A stretch of DNA of 64,000 nucleotides from positions 6,076,001-6,140,000 of the forward strand of contig NZ_JACYXC010000001.1 of assembly GCF_016031615.1 (NCBI RefSeq). The letters run 5' to 3'. Within the stretch, counting starts at the first letter, position 1. Each line of letters begins with the position of its first letter. Position numbers and translations under genes: made by a program. Of this stretch, positions 34,375 through 43,183 are shown piece after piece. This DNA comes from Streptomyces pactum (GTDB lineage: Bacteria; Actinomycetota; Actinomycetes; Streptomycetales; Streptomycetaceae). Under the pieces are notes generated by a model. It was not told where the DNA came from and searched no databases. It saw nothing but the letters and a program-made list of their open reading frames with translations.

Positions 34375-35280
34375 GTGACACGCACCCGCCGCTTCCTGGC
34401 CGCCCTCGCGGTGGCCCTCCTCGCCGTCGCCTGCGGCAAGGAGGGCAGCCCGCCGGTCAAGGGCCCGCGGATCGACAAGCTGCCCGTCTACACCGTGGCC
34501 ACCGGGTTCCGGCTGCCGGACTCCGCCACCTGGCGCCGGGCCCACGCCCGCGGTCACTTCGTCGTCGGCGTCAAGGAGGACCAGCCCTACCTCGGCGAAC
34601 GGGACCCGGCCACCGGCCGCTACTCCGGCTTCGACATCGAGATCGCCAGGATGATGTCCGCCTCGCTCGGCTTCGCCCCGGACACCATCCGCTTCCGCAC
34701 GGTGGCCTCCGCCAACCGCGAGACCGCGCTGCAGAACGGCCAGATCGACTACTACGTGGGCACCTACACCATCAACGCGCTGCGCAAACGCCAGGTCGGC
34801 TTCGCCGGACCGTACTACCTGGCGGGCCAGTCGCTGCTGGTGCGCGACGACGAGGACGACATCAAGGGGCCACGCGACCTGGACGGCAAGAAGGTCTGCT
34901 CGGCGGCAGGCTCCACCCCGCTGCGCCGCATCGAGTCCGACTACCCCGAGGCCGAACCGGTGGCGTACGACACCTACTCCATCTGCGTGGACAACCTCCT
35001 CACCCTCCAGGTGGACGCCGTCACCACCGACGACACCATCCTGCTGGGCTACGCCGCCAAGGCCCCCGACGAACTGAAGGTCGTCGGCAGGCCCTTCTCC
35101 GAGGAGCCCTACGGCATCGGCGTCCCCCGCGGCGACAACGCCCTGCGGTTCGCCCTCGACGACGCCCTGGCGGCCCACGAGAAGAACGGCGACTGGAAAC
35201 GGGCCTTCGAGGCCACCCTCGGCCTGTCCGGGGCCCCCGCCCCCGAGCCGCCGCCCATCGACCGCTACCCGGCCGGCTGA
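34375..35280 (+). CDS. gluB: Glutamate-type ABC transporter substrate-binding lipoprotein
   Basis: SBP_bac_3 family lipoprotein, 301 residues. Lipobox LLAVAC near residue 20; the binding domain starts at GHFVVGVKEDQPYLGERDPATGRYSGFDIEIARMM, with NGQIDYYVGTYTINALRKRQVGFAGPYYLAGQSLLVR and LEVDAV/TTDDTILLGYAA-type hinge sequences typical of GluB. The GTG follows GGGGTGGGGACC, 14 bp after gluA. Confidence 0.9.
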   Translation: MTRTRRFLAALAVALLAVACGKEGSPPVKGPRIDKLPVYTVATGFRLPDSATWRRAHARGHFVVGVKEDQPYLGERDPATGRYSGFDIEIARMMSASLGFAPDTIRFRTVASANRETALQNGQIDYYVGTYTINALRKRQVGFAGPYYLAGQSLLVRDDEDDIKGPRDLDGKKVCSAAGSTPLRRIESDYPEAEPVAYDTYSICVDNLLTLQVDAVTTDDTILLGYAAKAPDELKVVGRPFSEEPYGIGVPRGDNALRFALDDALAAHEKNGDWKRAFEATLGLSGAPAPEPPPIDRYPAG

Positions 35281-35297
35281 TCAGGAGGGCCGCCTTC

Positions 35298-35942
35298 ATG
35301 GACGTACTCACCGAGAACTGGTCGCTGTACGGCGAGGGACTGCTGGGCACCGTGGAACTCACCGTCTACGCCTCGCTGCTCGCGCTGGCCCTGGGCGTGC
35401 TGATGGCCGCCTTCCGGGTCGCCCCGGTCGCCTCGCTGCGGTTCATCGGCGCCGCCTGGGTCACCGTGCTCCGCAACACCCCGTTGACCCTGCTGTTCTT
35501 CGCGGTACTGCTGGGCATGCCCCGGTTCGGTGTCCAGTTGTCGTTCACCGCCTTCGCGGTGCTCGCCCTGGGCTGCTACACCTCGGCGTTCATCTGCGAG
35601 GCGGTGCGCTCGGGCATCAACACCGTGCCGGTCGGGCAGGGCGAGGCGGCCCGCAGCCTGGGCATGACCTTCGAGCAGACCCTGGGCTCGATCGTGCTCC
35701 CGCAGGCGTTCCGCTCCGTCATCCCGCCCATCGGCTCGACGCTGATCGCGCTCGCCAAGAACTCGGCCATCGCCGGCGCGTTCAGCGTCACCGAACTGCT
35801 GGGCACCTACCGGTCCCTCAACGAACTGGGGTACAGCATCATCTGGTCCTTCATCTGGATCGCCGTCGGCTACCTGATCGTCACCCTCACCATCAGCGCC
35901 CTCTTCCACCTCCTGGAGAAGCACTGGGGAGTCGCCCGATGA
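35298..35942 (+). CDS. gluC: Glutamate-type ABC transporter permease 1
   Basis: A HisM/GluC-like permease of 214 residues with about five membrane helices. The conserved cytoplasmic loop EAARSLGMTFEQTLGSIVLPQAFRSVIPPIGSTLIALAKNSAIAG (EAA motif) and N-terminal GTVELTVYASLLALALGVLMAAFRV are clear. ATG after AGGAGGGCCGCC. Its stop overlaps the start of gluD (ATGA). Confidence 0.92.
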   Translation: MDVLTENWSLYGEGLLGTVELTVYASLLALALGVLMAAFRVAPVASLRFIGAAWVTVLRNTPLTLLFFAVLLGMPRFGVQLSFTAFAVLALGCYTSAFICEAVRSGINTVPVGQGEAARSLGMTFEQTLGSIVLPQAFRSVIPPIGSTLIALAKNSAIAGAFSVTELLGTYRSLNELGYSIIWSFIWIAVGYLIVTLTISALFHLLEKHWGVAR

Positions 35943-36799
35943 CCGGCACCGCGCTCTACGACCTCCCCGGCCCCCGGACCCGGCGGCGCCACCGGCTCTA
36001 CGGCGTGGCGGCGACGGCGGTGCTCCTCGCCCTGCTCGCCTGGATCGTCCACCGCCTGGTGGACACCGGCCAGTTCGAGGCGGACAAGTGGCGGCCCTTC
36101 CAGTACGAGGGCATCCAGCGGCTGCTGCTGGAAGGGCTCGGCAACACCCTCAAGGCCTTCGCCATCGCCGCCGTGCTGTCGCTGGCGCTGGGCGCGGTGC
36201 TGGCCGCCGGCCGGCTGTCGGACTTCGCGGTGGTGCGCTGGGCCGCGACGCTGGTGGTGGAGTTCTTCCGGGCCATGCCGGTACTGGTGATGATCTTCTT
36301 CGTCTTCGTGGCGCTGGAGGTCGAACCGCTGCCCGCCCTGGTCACCGGCCTGACCCTCTACAACGGCTCGGTCCTCGCCGAGGTGTTCCGGGCCGGCGTC
36401 AACGCGGTGGAGCGCGGACAGCGGGAGGCGGCGTACTCGCTGGGCTTGCGGAAGACCCAGGTGATGACGTACGTCCTGGTCCCGCAGGGGGTGCGGGCCA
36501 TGCTGCCGGCCGTCATCAGCCAGCTGGTGGTGGCGCTGAAGGACACCTCGCTGGGCTTCCTCATCACCTACGAGGAGTTCCTGCACGCCGGCAAGCTGAT
36601 CGCCAGCAACCTCGACTACGACCTGCCGTTCATCCCGGTCGTCCTGGTCATCTCACCCGTCTACATCGGGATGTGCATGCTGCTGTCCTGGTTCGCCAAC
36701 TGGGTGGCCCGCCGGCAGCGCCGGAGCGTGAAGACCGAGGCGGCTCGGGTGGCCCCGCCCGAGCCGGGCACCCTGCTGCCGGGCGACCGGCCGCACTGA
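35939..36799 (+). CDS. gluD: Glutamate-type ABC transporter permease 2
   Basis: A 286-residue permease, partner of GluC. It begins with a 20-residue basic segment and TM1, then ILLEGLGNTLKAFAIAAVLSLALGAVL. The EAA loop is REAAYSLGLRKTQVMTYVLVPQGVRAMLPAVISQLVVALKDTSLGF. A charged C-terminal tail of about 40 residues follows the last helix. Start overlaps the gluC stop; last gene of the operon. Confidence 0.92.
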   Translation: MTGTALYDLPGPRTRRRHRLYGVAATAVLLALLAWIVHRLVDTGQFEADKWRPFQYEGIQRLLLEGLGNTLKAFAIAAVLSLALGAVLAAGRLSDFAVVRWAATLVVEFFRAMPVLVMIFFVFVALEVEPLPALVTGLTLYNGSVLAEVFRAGVNAVERGQREAAYSLGLRKTQVMTYVLVPQGVRAMLPAVISQLVVALKDTSLGFLITYEEFLHAGKLIASNLDYDLPFIPVVLVISPVYIGMCMLLSWFANWVARRQRRSVKTEAARVAPPEPGTLLPGDRPH

Positions 36800-37018
36800 C
36801 CGGACCCCGCGGACGCCCGGCCGGGGTGGTCCGGGGCGGGGCGCGGGCGGTGGTCCGGACGACGGCCCGCGGTGGCCCGGTGAGAGCGCGGCGGTCCGGT
36901 GGTGGTCCGCGGCGGCGCTCGGGGCACGACGGCCCGGCGGCGATGGTCCGGGGCGGCCCGCGGCGGTGGTCCGGCCGCGCGGCGGCCCGCGGGGGCACCG
37001 GAGCCGGCCGGTCCGCGG

Positions 37019-37765
37019 TCAGTCGCCCTTGCCGGCCCGCCGGGAGGGCGGCGCGGTGGACGTCGCGGTACGGCTGACATCCGCCACCAGCTCCACCACG
37101 TCCGGTCCGTACGCCTGGGAGTTGACCACCTTCAGCAGCAGGCAGAAGGTGCCGTCGGGGCCGTACTTGCGGGCCAGCCGGGCCTGGTTGCGCACCAGGT
37201 GGCGGACCGCGGCCCGGTGCGTCACCGGCCGCTGCCCGGCCGCGAGGAACACCGGCCGGCCGCCCTCCCCGCCGGTGAGCCGGGCCAGCAGCACGTACTC
37301 CACCGCGCCGGGCTCCATCCGGTAGGCGGTGCCGCCGATGGTGAACGTGCCCCGGTCGGCGCCGGCCTCGTCGCCCGGGTGCACCCGCACCCCCGGCAGC
37401 AGGTTCGCCAGGTGCGCGGCGAGCCGGCGGTGGGCGGTGGGGTCGCCGACGCAGAACTCGGTCCGGGCGCCGAACCCCTGCAGGCCGGTGTCGTGCGGGG
37501 CGATCTCCGGGTGCGCCCCGCAGCCCTCCACCACCGAGGCCAGCCCCAGCAGGGCGAGCGCGTCGTGGCGCGGGATGCTCCAGTGTGCCGAGGCGCTGTC
37601 CCGGTGCGTCACCAGGACGCACTCGGAGCCGTCCGGCAGTCCGAAGAACCGCTGCCGGCGGGCCCGTCCGCGGCGGTGCACGGCCGAGCGCACGGCCCAG
37701 CCCAGTACGAGACCCACGACGAGGGCCGCTCCGGAGGCGATCACGTCCTGCACGGTGTCGGTCAT
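37019..37765 (-). CDS. Uncharacterised membrane-anchored protein
   Basis: A 248-residue protein with one N-terminal membrane helix (VIASGAALVVGLVLGWAVRSAVHRR, about 7-32) and a large cytoplasmic or extracytoplasmic domain. The domain has ECVLVTHRDSASAHWSIPRHDALALLGLASVVEGCGAHPEIAPHD and ends GTFCLLLKVVNSQAYGPDVVELVADVSRTA. I recognise no family. The basic residues after the helix put the bulk in the cytoplasm. It is divergent from ggt and convergent with gluD. Confidence 0.65.
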   Translation of the reverse strand: MTDTVQDVIASGAALVVGLVLGWAVRSAVHRRGRARRQRFFGLPDGSECVLVTHRDSASAHWSIPRHDALALLGLASVVEGCGAHPEIAPHDTGLQGFGARTEFCVGDPTAHRRLAAHLANLLPGVRVHPGDEAGADRGTFTIGGTAYRMEPGAVEYVLLARLTGGEGGRPVFLAAGQRPVTHRAAVRHLVRNQARLARKYGPDGTFCLLLKVVNSQAYGPDVVELVADVSRTATSTAPPSRRAGKGD

Positions 37766-38274
37766 GGCCGCGCATCGTAGCGGCACACGGGCAGGCGTTC
37801 GAGGCCCGCTGGTGGCAGGCGGACGCCCGCCCTCCGGGGAGCCGGAACGTTCTCGGTCACGCGGTGACGGGTCCACCGGGCGGGGCGTTCTCCGGCGCGC
37901 GGTGCCCGTGCCACCGGGCGGGCGCGTTCTTCGACGCGCGGTGCCGGTTCCGCCGAGCGGGGGCGTCCTCCGGTCCGTGGCGGCCGTCCGGTGCCGGTGC
38001 GGGACGGCCGGCCCCCGGCGCGCGGCGCGGGGTGCTGGGCCCTCCGGGGCCGCTGCCCTTCCTCCGGTGTGTGCGGTGCGGGGCCTTCCGGGGCCGTCGC
38101 TGCCCGTTCCCCGGTGCGCGGTGCGGTTCTCCGGTACGGGTACCCGTCCTCCGCGGTCGCCGCGGCGGTCCGTCCGGTGCCCCCGCGGGGCGGGGTGACT
38201 CACCCGGCCGGCTCTGTCGCGGCGGCCCGGCGGGCGAGTATTCTCCGCCCCCTGCCGTTCATATGGAGGTATGC
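37766..38274. other. 509-bp region upstream of ggt, no gene seen
   Basis: GC-rich with repeated GGGCGNGTTCTYCG-type blocks (37880-37970: three near-copies around 'cgggcggggcgttctccggcgcgcggtgcc', i.e. short degenerate tandem repeats). TATTCT at 38239-38244 is a possible -10 for ggt. Otherwise nothing. Confidence 0.4.
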
Positions 38275-40146
38275 ATGCGGCTCGCCGTCCGAGCAAGCGC
38301 ACCCACCACGTCCCCGGCCGCCCGGCGCCGGCTGTCCGTCCTGGCCGCGGCGGCCCTGGTCGCCGCCGCGCTCGGCGCCGCGCCGGCCACCGCCGGCGAC
38401 ACCGGCACCGCGGCCCCCACCGCCACCCCGCCCGCCAAGTCACCGGTGGCCACCGGCTACGGCGGGGCCGTCGCCAGCGTGGACCCGGACGCCTCGGCGG
38501 CCGGGATCGAGGTGCTGCGCCGCGGCGGCAACGCGGTGGACGCCGCCGTGGCCACCGCCGCCGCGCTCGGCGTCACCGAGCCGTACTCGGCGGGCATCGG
38601 CGGCGGCGGGTTCTTCGTCCTCTACAACGCCGAGCAGCGCAAGGTGTTCACCATCGACGGCCGGGAGACCGCGCCGCTGAGCGCCGACGTGAAGCTGCTC
38701 CTCGGCGAGGACGGCAAACCGATCCCGTTCGCCGAGGCGGTCACCAGCGGACTGGGCGTGGGCACCCCGGGCACCCCGGCCACCTGGCAGGAGGCGCTGG
38801 ACCGCTGGGGCAGCCGCTCGCTGGCCCAGGTGCTCGAACCCGCCGAGCGCCTGGCCCGCGACGGCTTCACCGTGGACGCCACCTTCCGGCAGCAGACCGC
38901 CGACAACCGGGACCGGTTCGCGGACTTCCCGGCCAGCGCGGAACTCTTCCTGCCCGGCGGCGAACTCCCCGAGGTCGGCTCCACCCTCCGCAACCCCGAC
39001 CTGGCCCGCACCTACGCCCTGCTCGGCGAGCGCGGCACCAGGGCCTTCTACCAGGGCGCCCTGGCCCGCGACATCGTACGGACGGTACAGCGTCCGCCGG
39101 TGCGCCCCGGCGCCTCCCGGGTGGTCCGCCCCGGCGACCTGACCCTGCGCGACCTGCGCGGGTACCGGACCAAGCACCAGGCACCGACCCGCACCGGCTA
39201 CCGCGGCCTCGACGTGTACGGCATGGCGCCCTCCTCCTCCGGCGGTACCACCGTCGCGGAGGCGCTCAACATCCTGGAGCGCGGCGACCTGTCACGCCTG
39301 GACGAGAGCACGTTCCTGCACCGCTACATCGAGGCGAGCCGGATCTCCTTCGCCGACCGCGGGCGCTGGGTCGGCGACCCGGCCTTCGAGGACGTGCCCA
39401 CCCGGGGGCTGCTCTCCCAGCGGTTCGCCGACTCCCGGGCCTGCCTGATCAAGGACGACGCGGTCCTCACCAGCCCGCTGCCGCCCGGTGACCCCACCCG
39501 GCCGTCCGGCGGTGACTGCACCGTCCGCGGCACCGCCACCCCCACGCCGTACGAGGGGGAGAACACCACCCATCTGACGGTGGCCGACAAGTGGGGCAAC
39601 GTGGTCGCGTACACCCTCACCATCGAGCAGACCGGTGGCAGCGGCATCACCGTGCCCGGCCGGGGCTTCCTGCTCAACAACGAGCTGACGGACTTCTCGT
39701 TCGCCCCGGCCGACCCCGCCGTGCACGACCCGAACCTGCCGGGGCCGGGCAAGCGGCCCCGCTCGTCGATGTCCCCGACCATCGTGCTCGACCACGGCCG
39801 GCCGGTCCTCGCCCTCGGGTCGCCCGGCGGTTCCACCATCATCACCACGGTGCTGCAGACCCTCGTCAACCACCTCGACCGCGGCATGCCGCTGGTGGAC
39901 GCGATCGCCGCACCGCGCGCCAGCCAGCGCAACTCGGCGACGACCGAGCTGGAGCCGGGACTGTGGAACAGCCCGGTGCGGGCCCGGCTGGAGGCGCTGG
40001 GGCACACCTTCAGGCAGAACCCGGAGATCGGCGCGGCCACCGGGGTCCAGCGGCTGCCGGACGGCCGGTGGCTCGCCGCCGCCGAGACGGTACGGCGCGG
40101 CGGCGGGTCGGCGATGGTGGTCCGGCCGTCCGGCGGCACCGGCTGA
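38275..40146 (+). CDS. ggt: Secreted gamma-glutamyltransferase
   Basis: A 623-residue Ntn-hydrolase precursor that transfers or hydrolyses gamma-glutamyl groups (glutathione, gamma-glutamyl peptides). An export signal spans about 1-40 (LSVLAAAALVAAALGAAPATA). The large subunit shows AAGIEVLRRGGNAVDAAVATAAALGVTEPYSAGIGGGGFF. Autocleavage would occur before Thr431 in ENTTHLTVADKWGNVVAYT, releasing the small subunit with GSPGGSTI and MSPTIVLDHG. Residue D/E patterns match the family. The ATG at 38275 lies 4 nt after GGAGGT; an in-frame ATG at 38263 is the alternative. Confidence 0.93.
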   Translation: MRLAVRASAPTTSPAARRRLSVLAAAALVAAALGAAPATAGDTGTAAPTATPPAKSPVATGYGGAVASVDPDASAAGIEVLRRGGNAVDAAVATAAALGVTEPYSAGIGGGGFFVLYNAEQRKVFTIDGRETAPLSADVKLLLGEDGKPIPFAEAVTSGLGVGTPGTPATWQEALDRWGSRSLAQVLEPAERLARDGFTVDATFRQQTADNRDRFADFPASAELFLPGGELPEVGSTLRNPDLARTYALLGERGTRAFYQGALARDIVRTVQRPPVRPGASRVVRPGDLTLRDLRGYRTKHQAPTRTGYRGLDVYGMAPSSSGGTTVAEALNILERGDLSRLDESTFLHRYIEASRISFADRGRWVGDPAFEDVPTRGLLSQRFADSRACLIKDDAVLTSPLPPGDPTRPSGGDCTVRGTATPTPYEGENTTHLTVADKWGNVVAYTLTIEQTGGSGITVPGRGFLLNNELTDFSFAPADPAVHDPNLPGPGKRPRSSMSPTIVLDHGRPVLALGSPGGSTIITTVLQTLVNHLDRGMPLVDAIAAPRASQRNSATTELEPGLWNSPVRARLEALGHTFRQNPEIGAATGVQRLPDGRWLAAAETVRRGGGSAMVVRPSGGTG

Positions 40147-41003
40147 TCCACCGCACCGGGTACGCCCGGCGGCGTACGGCACCGGGCGCGGCCCCGGCGC
40201 TCCGCACGGGTACGTCTGCCGGGCGTGCGGTACCGGGTGGGTACGCCGTCGTGCGTACCGCGCGGGTCCATGCGCCCGGCGCACCGCGCCGGGACCGCGC
40301 GACGGCGTACCGGACCATGAGGAGCCGTGCGCCGGGGCCTGGGGGCGTGGGCGCCGGGGTGCCGCCGGGTTGTGCGGGCGGGCGTGCCGACGGGCCGCGC
40401 GGGCGAGGTGAGCGTCGCCCGCGCGGCCCGTCGTGCGTTCCGGGCCGGCGCCTCGCGCCGCTCGTGCCGCCTCACGCCCCGGCGCACCGCGCCGCTCGCG
40501 CCACGCCCCGCGCCCGCGCCCCTGCGCACGGCCCGCACCCCGTCCTCCCCCGCACACGGCCACCGCGTCCCCGCGTCCCCGCGCCTCCCCTGTCTCGCGC
40601 CCCCTGCGTACAGCCCCGCGCCCCGCGCGCCCCCCCGCGCCCCGCGCCCCCCGCCCCGCGCCCCCCCGCCCCGCGCCCCCCGCCCCGCGTCTCCCGCCAC
40701 CTTCCGCCGCCGCGTCTCGGCCCCGGCGCCCGGCGGCCGCCTCCGTCCTCCGCGCCCCGCGCCCGCCCCGGGACGGTCGCCGCCCCCGGCCCCCGCGCTC
40801 CGGCGCCGCCCCGGCAATCCCGTCGCCCCCCACCCCACCGGTGCGGGCGACGGCGCGGGTCGGGACGCGCGCCGGGAAAACGCTCCGCCTCGTTGATTGC
40901 CGCGGGCGGTCTTGTCACGGTGGGGAGCGGGTCGTAACTTTCTCCCTCTACGCCCGCTCTCTACGTGCGTAGACACGTCTGACGTGCAGTCAAAGGAGCC
41001 TTC
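40147..41003. other. 857-bp region without genes; strongly C-rich on + strand
   Basis: From about 40450 to 40860 the plus strand is almost entirely C/G with long C-runs (up to seven), so the minus strand has many G-runs with G-quadruplex potential. No frame in it has plausible protein composition. The last 100 bp hold the promoter of the pyrimidine operon. Confidence 0.6.
40912..40980 (+). promoter_or_regulatory. Promoter and palindromes before the pyrimidine operon
   Basis: -35 TTGTCA (40912-40917), 17-bp spacer, -10 TAACTT (40935-40940). Downstream of it in the leader lie two adjoining palindromes: CTACGTGCGTAG (40961-40972) and AGACACGTCT (40971-40980). They overlap by two bases and end 23 bp before the ATG, a typical repressor position. 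Confidence 0.6.
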
Positions 41004-41846
41004 ATGGCCGAGATTGTCCGTGCAGCACTGGTCCAGGCGACCTGGACCGGCGATACCGAGTCGATGATCGCCAAACACGAGGAGCACGCCCGGGCCGCGG
41101 CGGCGCAGGGCGCCCGGGTGATCGGCTTCCAGGAAGTCTTCAACGCCCCGTACTTCTGCCAGGTCCAGGACCCGGAGCACTACCGCTGGGCGGAGCCCGT
41201 CCCCGACGGCCCGACCGTACGCCGGATGTGCGACCTCGCCCGGGAGACCGGCATGGTGGTGGTGGCGCCGGTGTTCGAGGTGGAGCAGCCGGGGTTCTAC
41301 TACAACACCGCGGCGGTCATCGACGCCGACGGCAGCTACCTCGGCAAGTACCGCAAGCACCACATCCCGCAGCTCAAGGGGTTCTGGGAGAAGTACTACT
41401 TCCGGCCGGGGAACGCCGGCTGGCCGGTCTTCGACACCGCCGCCGGGCGGATCGGCGTCTACATCTGCTACGACCGGCACTTCCCGGAGGGCTGGCGCCG
41501 GCTCGGTCTGGGCGGGGCGCAGCTGGTCTACAACCCGTCCGCCACCTCGCGGGGCCTGTCCGCCCACCTGTGGCAGCTGGAGCAGCCCGCCGCCGCGGTC
41601 GCCAACGCCTACTACATCGCCGCGATCAACCGGGTGGGCCGCGAGGAGTACGGGGACAACGACTTCTACGGCACCTCGTACTTCGTCGACCCGCGCGGGC
41701 AGACCGTCGGCGGGACCGCCTCCGACCAGGAGGAAGAGCTCCTCGTCCGGGACCTCGACCTGGGTCTGATCGACGAGGTGCGGCAGCAGTGGGCGTTCTA
41801 CCGCGACCGCCGCCCCGACGCGTACGAGGGGCTGGTGCGGCCGTGA
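41004..41846 (+). CDS. Beta-ureidopropionase-like nitrilase-superfamily hydrolase
   Basis: A carbon-nitrogen hydrolase of 280 residues with the Glu-Lys-Cys triad visible: Glu44 in GFQEVF, Lys118 in KYRKHHIP and Cys155 in YICYDRHFPE. Members close to it hydrolyse N-carbamoyl-beta-alanine or N-carbamoyl-amino acids to the amino acid, CO2 and ammonia. The operon context (dihydropyrimidinase, aminotransferase) supports beta-ureidopropionase. The ATG follows AAAGGAGCC. The stop overlaps the aminotransferase GTG. Confidence 0.88.
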   Translation: MAEIVRAALVQATWTGDTESMIAKHEEHARAAAAQGARVIGFQEVFNAPYFCQVQDPEHYRWAEPVPDGPTVRRMCDLARETGMVVVAPVFEVEQPGFYYNTAAVIDADGSYLGKYRKHHIPQLKGFWEKYYFRPGNAGWPVFDTAAGRIGVYICYDRHFPEGWRRLGLGGAQLVYNPSATSRGLSAHLWQLEQPAAAVANAYYIAAINRVGREEYGDNDFYGTSYFVDPRGQTVGGTASDQEEELLVRDLDLGLIDEVRQQWAFYRDRRPDAYEGLVRP

Positions 41847-43183
41847 GCGACATCCACGCCGCGCTGCACGCCCGGCACCGCGCGGTCCTCCCCGACTGGC
41901 TCGCCCTGTACTACCGGCAGCCGATCGAGATCACCCACGGCGAGGGCCGGTACGTCTGGGACGCCGAGGGCAGGCGCTACCTGGACTTCTTCGGCGGCAT
42001 CCTCACCACCATGACCGCGCACGCCCTGCCGGAGGTCACCGAGGCGGTCGCCGCACAGGCCGGCCGGATCCTGCACACCTCGACGCTCTACCTGGACCGC
42101 CCCATGGTGGAGCTGGCCGAGCGGGTGGCCCGGCTCTCCGGCATCCCCGACGCCCGGGTGTTCTTCACCACCTCCGGCACCGAGGCGAACGACACCGCGC
42201 TGCTGCTCGCCACCGCCTACCGGCGCTCGCACCAGATCCTGGCGATGCGCAACAGCTACCACGGCCGCTCCTTCTCGGCCGTCGGCGTCACCGGCAACCG
42301 CGCCTGGTCGCCCACCAGCCTCTCCCCGCTGCACACCCTCTACCTGCACGGCGCGGTGCGCACCCGCGGGCCGTTCGCGGCGCTCTCCGACGCCGAGTTC
42401 ACCGCCGCCTGCGTGGCGGACCTGGAGGACCTGCTGGGGCAGGTCGGCGGCGACGTCGCCGCGCTGATCGCCGAACCGGTCCAGGGGGTGGGCGGCTTCA
42501 CCGCGCCGCCCGACGGGCTGTACGCGGCCTTCCGCGAGGTGCTGAACCGCCACGGCATCCTGTGGATCAGCGACGAGGTGCAGACCGGCTGGGGCCGGAC
42601 CGGGGACCACTTCTGGGGCTGGCAGGCACACGCCGCCGCCGGCCCTCCGGACCTGCTCACCTTCGCCAAGGGCATCGGCAACGGCATGTCCATCGGCGGG
42701 GTGGTGGCCCGCGCCGACATCATGAACTGCCTCACCGCCAACTCCATCTCCACCTTCGGGGGCAGCCCGGTCACCATGGCCGCCGGGCTGGCCAACCTCG
42801 ACCACCTGCTGGCGCACGACCTCCAGGGCAACGCCCGCCGGGTCGGCGGCCTGCTCATCGAGCGGCTGCGCGCCGCGACGGCCGGGAACGAGGCGGTCCG
42901 GGAGGTGCGCGGCCGGGGCCTGATGATCGGCATCGAACTCGCCGGCCCCGACGGGCCGAGCGGATCCGGTGCACCGACCGCGGCCGATGCCGCCGCCGCG
43001 GTCCTGGAGGCGGCCCGCGAGGGTGGGCTGCTGATCGGCAAGGGCGGCGGACACCACGGCGCCGTGCTGCGCATCGCCCCGCCGCTGAGCCTCACCGTGG
43101 CCGAGGCAGAGGAGGGCGCGGCCATCCTCCAGGCGGCCCTGGACACCGTGCGCGTCACCCGGACGGGAGAGGTGGGGACATGA
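41843..43183 (+). CDS. Class III (omega) aminotransferase
   Basis: A 446-residue PLP-dependent aminotransferase. Visible are the PLP-phosphate loop TTSGTEANDTALLLA, YHGRSFSAVGVTG, the pyridine-nitrogen Asp in ILWISDEVQTGWGRTG, and the Lys in LLTFAKGIGNGMSIGGVVA. In this operon it most likely transaminates beta-alanine or beta-aminoisobutyrate to the semialdehyde, an inference from neighbours. The C-terminal domain contains a short insertion (GPDGPSGSGAPTAADAA). GTGA and ATGA overlaps on both sides show tight coupling. Confidence 0.9.
   Translation: MSDIHAALHARHRAVLPDWLALYYRQPIEITHGEGRYVWDAEGRRYLDFFGGILTTMTAHALPEVTEAVAAQAGRILHTSTLYLDRPMVELAERVARLSGIPDARVFFTTSGTEANDTALLLATAYRRSHQILAMRNSYHGRSFSAVGVTGNRAWSPTSLSPLHTLYLHGAVRTRGPFAALSDAEFTAACVADLEDLLGQVGGDVAALIAEPVQGVGGFTAPPDGLYAAFREVLNRHGILWISDEVQTGWGRTGDHFWGWQAHAAAGPPDLLTFAKGIGNGMSIGGVVARADIMNCLTANSISTFGGSPVTMAAGLANLDHLLAHDLQGNARRVGGLLIERLRAATAGNEAVREVRGRGLMIGIELAGPDGPSGSGAPTAADAAAAVLEAAREGGLLIGKGGGHHGAVLRIAPPLSLTVAEAEEGAAILQAALDTVRVTRTGEVGT

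Noticed and set aside
40433..40972. Open frames in the C-rich region between ggt and the pyrimidine operon
   Set aside because: Translations consist almost only of R, P, A and S, with no start context; produced by the C-run composition.
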